Source: DASWIG01 sp965371445 (lineage in GTDB: Bacteria > Acidobacteriota > Thermoanaerobaculia > Multivoradales > J023). Taken from it: DNA of 39,431 bases. The DNA is taken from contig CBDUYN010000092.1 of the NCBI GenBank assembly GCA_965371445.1, positions 1-39,431 on the forward strand, given 5' to 3'. Of this stretch, positions 26,195 through 34,200 are shown in pieces. The first letter of the stretch is position 1, and every line of letters begins with the position of its first letter. The translations under genes were made by a program, and so were the position numbers. The notes beneath the pieces were generated by a model. That model made no database searches and had not been told where the DNA came from. It saw only the letters and a program-made list of their open reading frames with translations.

Positions 26195-29020
26195 TCAGTT
26201 TTTAGGAAGATCGGCGGCTGCTGGGCGTCCGGTGGCTTGGCGAAAGTCCGCGTAGAGGCGCCGTGTCTGCGCGGTCAGAGGGTGATCTGGCCCGAGGGCC
26301 TTCTCCCGCAGCCTGAGGCTACGTTGGAAAAGAGGCTCGGCCATCTCCGGGCTGCCTCTGTGCCAGTAGAGGACGGCCAACCCGGAGGTCGGGTAAGCAA
26401 CGTGGGGATGGTCGGATCCGAGGGCCTTCTCCAAGATCTCAAGGGAGTTCTGAAAGAGCGGCTCCGCTTCCTCGAAGCGCCTCTGGCTGAGGTACAGCTC
26501 GGCGAGGTTACTGAGAGTCAGGGCGCTTTTTGGGTGGCCGGGCCCGAGGACCTTCTCACTGATGTCGAGGGAACGTTTGAAGAGCGATTCCGCCTCCGCA
26601 TAGCGCTCCTGAAGACGGTAGAGGTCGGCCAGGTTGCCGAGCGAGACGGCCATGTCGGGGTGGTGAGGACCAAGAGCTCGATCCCTGATGTCAATAGAGC
26701 GCTCGTAAAGCGACGCCGCCTCCGCGTGGCGCCTCTGGATGACGTAGAGGACAGCAAGGTTGTTGAGCACTGTGGCGACGGCAGGGTGATCCGTTCCGAG
26801 GGCCTTCTCCCGGATGGCGAGCGCGCGCTTACAAAGCTTCTCTGCTTCCTTGTAGCGTCCCTGATCGCGGTAGAGGAGGGCCAGGTTGTTGAGCACGGTA
26901 GCGACGACGGGGCTGTCGACTCCGAGAGCTTCTTCCAGGACGGTGAGGGAACGCTCGTAGAGGGGCTCTGCCTTCTTGTAGTGGCCCTGGTCGCGGTAGA
27001 GTCCGGCCATTCTGTTGAGCACCTTGGCGATGGTGGGATGATCCGGTCCGAGAGCCTTCTCTTGACTGGCGAGCAAGCGTTCGTAGAGTGGCTTCAGTTT
27101 CTTTTCAAGCCCCTGGGCTCGATAGAGGTTGGTCAGCGTGACAGCGACGTGAGGGTGGTCGGCTCCGTGGGTCTTTCTACTGATTTCGAGGGATCGTTGG
27201 TAAAGCGGTATAGCCTTCTGTGAATTCCCTTGCGCACGGTGGAGCTCGGCCAGATTGTTGAGCAGAGGGGCGATGGCGGGAGACTCGGGTTCGAGGGCCT
27301 CCCAGATCTTGAGGGAGCTTTCGTAATGGGATTTCGCTTCCTGATCGCGTCCTTGGTCGCGATAGAGGTTGGCCAGATTGTTGAGCGTGGTCGCGACGTC
27401 GGGATGGTCGGATTCGAAGGCCTTCTTGTAGATGACGAGGGAGCGATCGTAGAGTGGCTCGGCCTTGGCATAGCGACCCTGGGCGCGGTAGAGGTTGGCC
27501 AGGTTGTCGAGCACGGCGGCGACGTTAGGGTGGTCGGGTCCGAGAGTCCTCTCGTACATGGTGCGGGCGTGCAGGAGAAGCCGTTCCGCCCCCTCGTAGC
27601 GGGCTCGCTTCTTGGCGTACCAACCGGCATCGTTGAGAAGGAGCGCAGCCTCTTTCAGGTCGATCGACATCCTCTCGAGATGTCCCGCCACTTCCAGCAC
27701 TTGCGAATAGAGCCGCTTACACCGGGGCCAAGCTTTGAAATCAGGCGGTGGGAAGACCCCGGCGAGCGCCCGCGCCACCCGCTCCGCCCAGCTTCGCTCG
27801 GCCTGTTCCCCTAGCTCGGCCCGCGTCACAGCTTGTACCAGCCGGTGGACGCTCACCGTCTTTGCGTCGATGTCGCGCTCGACGAGGGAGCGGCGCAGGA
27901 GCGGCTCCACGAGGTCCGAGAATGCCTCCGTGTCGTCCCTCAGGTCTTTCGCGACGGGCACCGCCCCCAACTCCGCCGCGCCTTTGTCAAAAATCTCCTG
28001 GGGGATCGCGTCGGGAGCCAGAAACGCCACGGCGCGCAGGAAGTCCGCCGTGGCTTTAGACTCCTGCTCTACGTCCTGGAAGCTCATGGACCACGTGGTC
28101 GCCACCGTCGCCAGGTAGCTACCGGTCTCCGGCCCTTTCTTCTCCAAGAGATCGAGGTGTCGTTGCCGGAAGCTCTTGAGGTAGGACGCAAAGCTCGTTT
28201 GCCTCGTCGCGACGTAGGCCGCTGCCTGCTCGAGGGCCAGCGGCAAAAAGCCCAGCTCCTCGGCCAGCTCGATGACGGCTTGGCGCTCGTCGGGAGACAG
28301 ACCCTCAAGCGGGGTACGCCGTAGCAGAACCTTTTGGGCTTCCTCGGCCAGCAGAACGGGGAGGCGGTACGGATCCAGCCCTAAGGTGGCGAACGAGATC
28401 GCCCGGGAGGTCAACAACAGGCGGCCTCGAATCTCGCCGGGCAGAAAGCGCTCCAACTCGTCAGGTTTGTCGACGTTGTCGAAGATCAGGAGCCAGTCGT
28501 CATGCTCCGAGAGCCAACGCAGCACGGCCGCGACGGCAACGTCCTGCTTGGGGACCTCTGCCTCCGGCAGAGCGAGACGGCGTGCCACTTCCTGGAAGCC
28601 GCTGCGGATCTCTGTCTCCGTCTCAGCTCGTACCCAGAAGACGCCGCCGGGGTAAGCGTCGCGGTGACGCCAGCAGTATTCCACGGCGGTCTGCGTCTTG
28701 CCGACGCCGCCCAGGCCGGCGATCGCTTGGCCGATCGCGGCGCGGCCTTCGTCGCGTAGGGCAATGTCGAGCGCGTCGAGGACGTCCTCGCGACCGACGA
28801 AGTACCGGTTGCGACGGGGGACGTTCCAGGGGACCGGGGACGCTCTCGCGAGCTCGCCGAGCTCTAGCTCGATCTCGTCGAGCTCTAGCTCGATCTCCTC
28901 AATCCGCTTCTTCAGCTGGAACTTCTGCTCGGGGTCGGCCGTGCTCACCCCGAGCTTGAGGAAGTAGTCGAGCTTCTCTTGCAGAATGGCTTGGCGCCCG
29001 GACAATGCTTCGGAAGACAT
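26195..29020 (-). CDS. STAND (NB-ARC) ATPase with short coiled-coil N-terminus and about eleven TPRs
   Basis: 941 residues from ATG 29020; an upstream TTG at 29047 is less likely. Residues 1-58 are a short helical segment (ILQEKLDYFLKL, KFQLKKRIEEIELEL) resembling small effector-associated domains that recruit effectors in bacterial NLR-like proteins. The NB-ARC ATPase spans about 75-400: Walker A GLGGVGKT (102-109), Walker B LLIFDNVD (177-184), LLLTSR (201-206) and GFLPLAL (257-263). From about 480 to 935 are kinesin-light-chain-type TPRs with the LGPDHPxVAxxLxNLAxLYRxQGRYxxAEPLYxRSL consensus. This is the architecture of signal-sensing STAND switches in bacterial immunity or programmed responses. 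No effector domain is fused, so it probably works through a partner recruited by the N-terminus. The PPC-domain gene lies 84 bp upstream on the same strand. Confidence 0.93.
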   Translation of the reverse strand: MSSEALSGRQAILQEKLDYFLKLGVSTADPEQKFQLKKRIEEIELELDEIELELGELARASPVPWNVPRRNRYFVGREDVLDALDIALRDEGRAAIGQAIAGLGGVGKTQTAVEYCWRHRDAYPGGVFWVRAETETEIRSGFQEVARRLALPEAEVPKQDVAVAAVLRWLSEHDDWLLIFDNVDKPDELERFLPGEIRGRLLLTSRAISFATLGLDPYRLPVLLAEEAQKVLLRRTPLEGLSPDERQAVIELAEELGFLPLALEQAAAYVATRQTSFASYLKSFRQRHLDLLEKKGPETGSYLATVATTWSMSFQDVEQESKATADFLRAVAFLAPDAIPQEIFDKGAAELGAVPVAKDLRDDTEAFSDLVEPLLRRSLVERDIDAKTVSVHRLVQAVTRAELGEQAERSWAERVARALAGVFPPPDFKAWPRCKRLYSQVLEVAGHLERMSIDLKEAALLLNDAGWYAKKRARYEGAERLLLHARTMYERTLGPDHPNVAAVLDNLANLYRAQGRYAKAEPLYDRSLVIYKKAFESDHPDVATTLNNLANLYRDQGRDQEAKSHYESSLKIWEALEPESPAIAPLLNNLAELHRAQGNSQKAIPLYQRSLEISRKTHGADHPHVAVTLTNLYRAQGLEKKLKPLYERLLASQEKALGPDHPTIAKVLNRMAGLYRDQGHYKKAEPLYERSLTVLEEALGVDSPVVATVLNNLALLYRDQGRYKEAEKLCKRALAIREKALGTDHPAVATVLNNLAVLYVIQRRHAEAASLYERSIDIRDRALGPHHPDMAVSLGNLADLYRLQERYAEAESLFKRSLDISEKVLGPGHPKSALTLSNLAELYLSQRRFEEAEPLFQNSLEILEKALGSDHPHVAYPTSGLAVLYWHRGSPEMAEPLFQRSLRLREKALGPDHPLTAQTRRLYADFRQATGRPAAADLPKN
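26260..27600 (-). repeat. Tandem 126-bp TPR-coding repeats
   Basis: About eleven 42-codon units, recognisable at DNA level by recurring GGTCGGGTCCGAGGGCCTTCT-like and TAGAGGTTGGCCAGGTTGTTG-like blocks. One unit (around 27050-27180, LTNLYRAQGLEKKLKPL) is shortened, lacking part of the usual helix A. Near-identity between units suggests ongoing recombination. Confidence 0.85.
28859..28900 (-). repeat. Two tandem 21-bp repeats in the STAND N-terminus
   Basis: The copies 28859-28879 and 28880-28900 differ at one base. They encode IELELDE and IELELGE, extending the acidic coiled coil just before the ATPase domain by two heptads. Confidence 0.85.
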
Positions 29021-29047
29021 GAAGGAAGTATAAGCGATGTGCCTCAA

Positions 29048-29087
29048 CGAGGGAATGAGACCCTCCGGAGCTCAAGGCTCCGTAGGG
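29048..29087. terminator. Overlapping hairpins between the PPC gene and the STAND gene
   Basis: CCCT-c-CGGAGC (29061-29071) pairs with GCTCCG-t-AGGG (29077-29087) around a 5-nt loop. An alternative pairing of GAGGG (29049-29053) with CCCTC (29061-29065) excludes it. No U-tract follows on the minus strand. It may be a weak terminator, attenuator or mRNA-processing stem between two co-oriented genes. Confidence 0.35.
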
Positions 29088-29104
29088 CCTCACCCGTTCG
29101 CCGA

Positions 29105-30004
29105 CTAGCGGTCCACGGTCTCGACGCTGAGCCGATACCCCCCGCCCAGGCCGTCCTTGCCCGTCAGTCGCAAGGAATAGGGCCCCGGCGCCAGGGTCGT
29201 GACGAGACGCCAACCCGCGTCGTCGTTGCGCGTTCTCACGTGCAGCCGATGACCGTACCGATCGTAGAGCCCCCCGAACGCCGCACCGTCCGCCGTCGCT
29301 TCAACGCGTACCGTCGTCAGCTCGTCAAGCTGAAAGACGAAGAGGTCCTCGTCGTCACCCCAGACGTTCCAGATCTCGCCCTTCACCTCACCGCCGAGCT
29401 CCAGCGGGGTGGCGCAGAGGAACGTGTCTCCGTGATCGTCGGCGGCGAGAGCGCCACAGGCGCCGCGGAACCGTTCGTACACCGCCGTGGCGATCGGATC
29501 CTGCACCATCAGGTCGGGATCGGGCTCCTCCTCCCGAGGGTCACCGTCCTTGGTGGCCCAAGCCGCGAGGAACAGGGCGATGAGCTTGGAACTCTCCGGA
29601 GGCTCTTCGGGATCCTGCGCGCTGACGCAGAAGCGGTAGGTACCCGGGGTCCGGACGGCGAGCAGCTGTCGGTTCGCCAGCCGTTCGAGAGTGTCGAATG
29701 AGGCGTGCTTCACGTCCGGAGAGCCGCAGAGAGGTGCGAAATCGCCGAGCCGTGTCTCGACCCCGCCGTGGCCCGTCGGGCTGAGCTCGATCGCCAGGAG
29801 CCCTGGGGAAAAGGCCTCGACGGCGTAGCATTCCTGCGCGCCGGCATTGCGCACCACGGCGTCGAGCGGGATCCTTGCTACGGTGTCGCAGCCGCCGTCC
29901 GGATGATCGAGCCCTGGCGCGCTATCTGCCGCCAGAGGCAGCAGCAGAGCGTGAAGCAAAATCGACAGAAAGAGTTTTTCTAAGTGACCGTCGTTGTGAG
30001 ACAT
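29105..30004 (-). CDS. Secreted protein with pre-peptidase C-terminal (PPC) domain(s)
   Basis: 299 residues. Hydrophobic leader LFLSILLHALLLPLAA with likely cleavage near ADS-A. The C-terminal domain (about 192-297) has the PPC pattern: DDHGDTFLCATPLELGGEVKG, then DEDLFVFQL, LYDRYGHRL and GPYSLRLTGKDG. Residues about 38-130 look like a second, more divergent domain of the same type (ECYAVEAFSPGLLAIEL, GTYRFCVSA). Six or so cysteines suggest an oxidised periplasmic or extracellular protein. ATG 30004 has AAGGAGG at good spacing. PPC domains usually bind or chaperone substrates for secreted proteases. Being upstream of a STAND gene on the same strand it might supply an envelope signal, which is speculative. 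Confidence 0.85.
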   Translation of the reverse strand: MSHNDGHLEKLFLSILLHALLLPLAADSAPGLDHPDGGCDTVARIPLDAVVRNAGAQECYAVEAFSPGLLAIELSPTGHGGVETRLGDFAPLCGSPDVKHASFDTLERLANRQLLAVRTPGTYRFCVSAQDPEEPPESSKLIALFLAAWATKDGDPREEEPDPDLMVQDPIATAVYERFRGACGALAADDHGDTFLCATPLELGGEVKGEIWNVWGDDEDLFVFQLDELTTVRVEATADGAAFGGLYDRYGHRLHVRTRNDDAGWRLVTTLAPGPYSLRLTGKDGLGGGYRLSVETVDR

Positions 30005-30057
30005 GAGTCCTCCTTGGGCGACCTTCGTCGGTCGCCGGTTTAACGTTTAAGACTCGT

Positions 30058-30081
30058 CGTTTCGGAATTTCTTCCGAAACG
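30058..30081. promoter_or_regulatory. Perfect 10-bp inverted repeat
   Basis: CGTTTCGGAA and TTCCGAAACG are separated by TTTC. It lies about 55 bp before the start codon of the PPC gene, so it may form a 5'-UTR hairpin or an operator. No T-run follows on either strand. Confidence 0.45.
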
Positions 30082-30084
30082 CCC

Positions 30085-30100
30085 AACATCGGCCGATGTT
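30085..30100. promoter_or_regulatory. 16-bp perfect palindrome, candidate operator
   Basis: AACATCGGCCGATGTT is perfectly self-complementary, fits a dimeric regulator half-site spacing, and lies just upstream of the hairpin before the PPC gene. The cognate regulator is not visible in this window. Confidence 0.45.
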
Positions 30101-30384
30101 CAGCGAACCCCTTTGGCTCGTCTCGAATACTTGTAACCGGAGATTGTAAGGAGATGCGAAAAAACGCGGGGATTCTTCAAAGAATTCGCACCTCGAAGAT
30201 TTTTTCTGAAAACGCGGCAACTTCCGCAACCAGGCGGTTAGAAAATTGGAGGAGTCCCTACACAGGCCGTAATGAGTGTGCCCTCGTAAGGCGGAGGTGG
30301 CTCAATCGGGGCAAGAGGTCGCGGCAGCGAGCCGGACGACAGGCTATACGCCCCGGACGGCGGTACAGGGGCCGTGGTCGTATA

Positions 30385-30402
30385 GAACCCCTACAGGGGT
30401 TC
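30385..30402 (-). terminator. Weak candidate terminator stem after the aminotransferase gene
   Basis: GAACCCC and GGGGTTC are separated by TACA, about 50 bp beyond the stop of the aminotransferase gene on the minus strand. There is no U-tract, so intrinsic termination is uncertain. Confidence 0.3.
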
Positions 30403-30450
30403 GGGATCGTGGGGTCCCGCGTACCCACCCGCCATCCCGGTGGCAGTCTC

Positions 30451-31764
30451 CTAGGCCAGCGCGGCCTGACGCTCGCCAGCGAGCTCGCGCACGCAGCGCT
30501 CCACCCGGTTCACCAACTCCGGGATGGCCTCCTCCGCCACCGAGCAGATCGCCAGGCGCAGGAACCGCTCGCCCACAGAGACCACGCCCGTGTCGTAGCG
30601 CTCGAGGAGATAGAGGCGGACCTCTTCGGCCGTCAGCCCAAGCTCCTCCGGGAGCTCCAACAGCACGAAGAAGCCCGAGTTGAACGGCATCGGCCGCAGG
30701 AGCTCGGGGTCGAGCTGCTCGATCAGAGGCTTCATCACCTCGAAGCGCCGGCGGCCGACCTCGCGGACCGCGGCCACCTCCTCGCGCATGCCGCCGCTAC
30801 GCAGGGCCTGGAGCAGGACCATCTGGCTCGACGCCACCGGCGAGCCCACGGTCGAGCGTTGGAGGCACATCATCTTCGACTCCATCGCCTCCATCACCGG
30901 CGACTCGGGCGGATAGCCGAAGGTCAGGAAGCCCACCCGTCCGCCGAAGAAGAAGAACTCCTTGGTGGCGCCGTCGACCTTGACCGGGACGAGCTGCTCG
31001 TGGCGGCCCGTCAGGTCCCAGAAAAGAGACTCCTTGGGGATGTCCTTGCCGTAGGCCAGCCCGATGTAGGCGTCGTCGCACACGGCCACCAGGGGCCGTT
31101 GGTCCGCGATCTCAAGAAGCGAGCCGACGAGCTTCTGGCGCTCTTCAGCGGTCGGCGAGTAGCCGCCGGGGTTCGACGGAAAGTTCACAAGCGCCACCGC
31201 CGGCTCCCCGGCGGGGAGACCGTCGAGGGCTTCGGCGATCGACTCCGGGTTGTATTGACCGCCCCGATAGCTCGGAGCGGTGCGCATCGTCGCGCCGGTG
31301 CGAAGGCCGAAGCCCTGACGGTAGTTGCCCCAGAAGGGCGTCGTGACGGCGACCGCCCGCCCTTCGCCGCCGAAGAGGTCCGCCACCAGCGACAGGCCGT
31401 GGGCGAGGCCGACCGTGGTGAAGGGGAGGCTCGAGGGAAGCTCCTCGTCGCGTCCTTCGCGTTGCCAGAACCGCCAGCGCTCGCGGAGCTCGGGGATCCC
31501 CGAGACCGGCGAGTAGAGGAGCGCCCGGTTGCGGTCCTCGGCGTTCATGTGGAACGCCTGCTCGATCGTCGGCAACGGCACGGCGTGGCCATGGCCGTCG
31601 GTGAAGACGCCGATCGTGCCGTTGTAGGTCTTGCCCCGGGCCTGGGCGGCCTGAAAAGGGATGTCGGGCGGATAATAGGCCCGCCGTCCCAGAGGGGAGA
31701 GGGCGCGAAAAAGGGCAGGGGCCTCGGATTCGAGGGCTTCGTTGATCGCGGCGGCGTCGCTCAT
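30451..31764 (-). CDS. PLP-dependent class I/II aminotransferase
   Basis: 437 residues from ATG 31764 (AGGGGAT upstream), preferred over an upstream in-frame start because the family-like region begins just after it. Fold-type I aminotransferase features in order: LLYSPVSGIPELR (substrate/PLP loop), NFPSNPGGYSP with N198, VCDDAYIGLAYG with D231 and Y233, Schiff-base K268 in DGATKEFFFFGGRVGF and R276 binding the PLP phosphate. It transfers an amino group between an amino acid and a 2-oxo acid in the cytoplasm. Donor and acceptor cannot be told from sequence; the aromatic-rich FFFFGGR region is distinctive. It is the last gene of a four-gene minus-strand set, 85 bp after the penicillin-acylase-family gene. 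Confidence 0.9.
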   Translation of the reverse strand: MSDAAAINEALESEAPALFRALSPLGRRAYYPPDIPFQAAQARGKTYNGTIGVFTDGHGHAVPLPTIEQAFHMNAEDRNRALLYSPVSGIPELRERWRFWQREGRDEELPSSLPFTTVGLAHGLSLVADLFGGEGRAVAVTTPFWGNYRQGFGLRTGATMRTAPSYRGGQYNPESIAEALDGLPAGEPAVALVNFPSNPGGYSPTAEERQKLVGSLLEIADQRPLVAVCDDAYIGLAYGKDIPKESLFWDLTGRHEQLVPVKVDGATKEFFFFGGRVGFLTFGYPPESPVMEAMESKMMCLQRSTVGSPVASSQMVLLQALRSGGMREEVAAVREVGRRRFEVMKPLIEQLDPELLRPMPFNSGFFVLLELPEELGLTAEEVRLYLLERYDTGVVSVGERFLRLAICSVAEEAIPELVNRVERCVRELAGERQAALA

Positions 31765-31849
31765 CGGTGGATCCCCTGCGGGGCTCCCCCTGGACCCCCG
31801 CCTCAAATTTCGCAGAGGCTATGCTTCCAAAAACGGAAAAGCAAGACCG

Positions 31850-34174
31850 TCAGGGCACGAGCCGCAAACGGGACACGACCGCCGCCTTGATCTGCTCCTC
31901 CGCCCACGGCGCCGGATGGAGCTTGCCGTCGAGGAAACGCCGCAGCTGGTCGTCGTAGTGTGGGTCGGCCGGATGCCCCGACTGCCCACCCGGCAGGGCC
32001 GCAAACGACGTCTCAGGCTGGCTCCAGTCGACCACCCAGCGCATCGACGGGCCGTAGACCACCTCGAGGCGATCGTCGCGCCACCTGGCTCCGAAGGCCG
32101 CCACCGTGGTGGCCGAGCCCGACAGTCCGAAGGGTCCGCGCCGCATCCAGCCGCCGAGCACGGGGACGGCGTCGAGACGATGGCGAAGCGTCAGCTGGTG
32201 GAGCTCGGGGTAGGGCCAGCTCCCGACGTCCTCGCCCCAGCGGCGCCGGCCGTCGTCAAAAGCGCCGGCGAGAGCGGCGGCGAGGGCTTCCGGGCGGCCT
32301 TCGACCGATGCGGTGGAGACGTCGTCGAACCAGTGGGAGTCGATCTCGCCCTGCAGGAGGCGCAGCAAGGCGCCGCGGTCGGCGAAGGGCTCAAGGCCCG
32401 CGGCGGCGGCCTCGTCGCCGAAGACACCCTCGAGGAGACGACGCTCCAAGAGGGCGTAGAGCGCTGCCGGCCCGTCGCCGTCCATCGTGGCGTCCCAGGT
32501 GGCGAGGACGGCGAAAGCGTCGCCGGCTGCGCCCTCGTAGGAGCCGGCGATCGCTTCGACGACGTCGCGGGCGTAGAGCGAGACGACGTCGCGCTGGAGC
32601 TCGCCGACGAGCTTCCAGTCCCAGTCGCCGCGCTTCGCGAGGCGTTCCTTGATGCGCCGGGCACGGTGCCCCGGGAAGAAGTCAGCGACGAGCGGCAGCT
32701 CGTAGCCCGGCGGACGGATGTCCTGGTTGGCGGTGACGATCGTGTCGTCCTCGGGAGCGACGACAGTGGGATTCGTCGAGCGGGGACGCAGGCCCTCCCA
32801 GCCGTAGCTCGTGTCCCAGCCGGGGGAAGGCAGGCGTCCGTCGCCTCGGCGCCGGTCAGGGATCCGGCCGAGGACGGTCAAAAGCAGCTCGCCCGATTCA
32901 AACGCCGCCACCAGGTTCTGGGCCGGGCACACGTAGGGCTCGATGGCCGTCAGGGCCTCTTCGGCGGTCCGTGCGGCGGCGAGGCCGTGGAGCGCCTGCA
33001 TCGGATCGCCGCCGGCGTAGCACGTCCAGGCGAGGCTTCGGGGCGGCAGGTGGCGCTTTTCGTCGGCCTCGAGGAGCGGCCCGAGGTCGGTCGAGCGCAG
33101 CGTCACGGAGTGCTCGGCGCCGCCGCGGACCCGGATCGTCTCCTCCTCGACCACGATCTCCTTCCATTCTTCGCCGCGAAGGTAACGCCGGCCCTCCTCG
33201 TCGAGGGCCTCGAAGAAGACGTCGTGGTCGTCGAGCATCGTGTTGGTGAACGCCCAGGCGACGTGGCGTCCGCGGCCGATCACCACCCCCGGAGCGCCGG
33301 GCAGCGACATGCCCGCCGCTTCGTAGCCCGGGGAGCGCAGGTGGACCTGGTACCAGACGCTCGGCAGGAAGAGCCCGAGGTGGGGGTCGTTCGCGACGAG
33401 CGCCTTGCCCGCCGCGGTCCGGCTCGGCCCCAGGGCCCAGTTGTTGGAGCCCGGCGAGGCGAGCACCGCCGTCCCCGCGGCCGCCGTCCGGCCTTCCGTC
33501 GTCAAGCTGGCGGCGGCCGTGGCGATTGCCTCGGGCACGTGGAGGGACTCGACGCCCAGGAGGTCGCGGACCGCGTCGGTGCCGAAGGCCCCCAGCCAGA
33601 GGAAGCGTTCCTCCTCCGGACGGTCGTTCCAGAAGGAGAGGTCCCGGGCCATCAAGACGGCAAAGGCGAGGCTGTCGGTCCCCTTCCAGGGCTCGGGGTC
33701 CACTCCGAGGAGGCGCAGCTCCGGCGCCAGCTCGGAGCGCCGGAGCCAGGCGTTGACCCCGCGGGCGTAGGCGTCGAGCCAATCTCGCGTCCAGGGCGAG
33801 GCGTCGTCCCACATCGACTCGGCGACACGGCCGAAGCGGTGGGTGCGGAAGTAGACGTCGGTCTCGAGCGTCGCCTCGCCGAGGACCTCCGACAGGCGTC
33901 CAAAAGCGGCGCGGCGTCCGAGCTCCATCTGGGTGAAACGGTCGTTGGCGTGGACGAAGCCCAGGGCGGCGGCGAGGTCGAGCTCGTCCTCGGCGGCGAG
34001 GTAGGGCACGCCCCAGCGGTCGAAACGCACCGTCACCGGGGCGGAGAGGCCGGCGAGCGAGGCCTCGCCGCTGCGTACGGGGCGTCCGCCGCGGGACCAC
34101 CACCAGGCACCGCCGGCGGTCAGGACGGCGAAGACGACGAGGACGAGGACGGCGGTGATCAGGATCTTCTTCAT
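31850..34174 (-). CDS. Penicillin acylase family Ntn hydrolase (membrane-anchored/exported)
   Basis: 774 residues from ATG 34174 (MKKILITAVLVL), chosen because the hydrophobic leader starts there; an in-frame TTG at 34210 would overlap the acyl-CoA ligase gene. The uncleaved anchor or signal lies at about 3-26. The alpha-chain region has RFDRWGVPYLAAED and GFVHANDRFTQMELGRR. The nucleophile Ser243 lies in SPGSNNWALGPS and would become the beta-chain N-terminus after self-cleavage, followed by AGKALVANDPHL. Family members hydrolyse amides such as penicillins, N-acyl-homoserine lactones or other N-acyl amino acids, usually in the periplasm. Substrate unknown. It follows the acyl-CoA ligase gene by 26 bp. 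Confidence 0.92.
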   Translation of the reverse strand: MKKILITAVLVLVVFAVLTAGGAWWWSRGGRPVRSGEASLAGLSAPVTVRFDRWGVPYLAAEDELDLAAALGFVHANDRFTQMELGRRAAFGRLSEVLGEATLETDVYFRTHRFGRVAESMWDDASPWTRDWLDAYARGVNAWLRRSELAPELRLLGVDPEPWKGTDSLAFAVLMARDLSFWNDRPEEERFLWLGAFGTDAVRDLLGVESLHVPEAIATAAASLTTEGRTAAAGTAVLASPGSNNWALGPSRTAAGKALVANDPHLGLFLPSVWYQVHLRSPGYEAAGMSLPGAPGVVIGRGRHVAWAFTNTMLDDHDVFFEALDEEGRRYLRGEEWKEIVVEEETIRVRGGAEHSVTLRSTDLGPLLEADEKRHLPPRSLAWTCYAGGDPMQALHGLAAARTAEEALTAIEPYVCPAQNLVAAFESGELLLTVLGRIPDRRRGDGRLPSPGWDTSYGWEGLRPRSTNPTVVAPEDDTIVTANQDIRPPGYELPLVADFFPGHRARRIKERLAKRGDWDWKLVGELQRDVVSLYARDVVEAIAGSYEGAAGDAFAVLATWDATMDGDGPAALYALLERRLLEGVFGDEAAAAGLEPFADRGALLRLLQGEIDSHWFDDVSTASVEGRPEALAAALAGAFDDGRRRWGEDVGSWPYPELHQLTLRHRLDAVPVLGGWMRRGPFGLSGSATTVAAFGARWRDDRLEVVYGPSMRWVVDWSQPETSFAALPGGQSGHPADPHYDDQLRRFLDGKLHPAPWAEEQIKAAVVSRLRLVP

Positions 34175-34200
34175 GGCGCCGGAGTGTATACGCTTCGACG

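Larger units (their letters stand above)
30005..30450. other. 446-bp intergenic region with inverted repeats
   Basis: There is no credible gene. The 30050-30260 part is AT-richer than surrounding genes and contains a 10-bp perfect stem with a TTTC loop (30058-30081) and a 16-bp perfect palindrome (30085-30100), both upstream of the PPC gene. A 7-bp stem with a TACA loop (30385-30402) lies about 50 bp after the aminotransferase stop. Confidence 0.6.

Noticed and set aside
30260..30450. Possible tRNA or structured RNA in the long intergenic region
   Set aside because: No cloverleaf with acceptor and T-arm signature (GTTCRAAYC) could be found; only short stems are present.
30154..31890. A 578-codon plus-strand open frame starting in the intergenic region
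   Set aside because: Mostly antisense to the aminotransferase gene and rich in Arg/His/Leu shadow residues; no independent coding signal.
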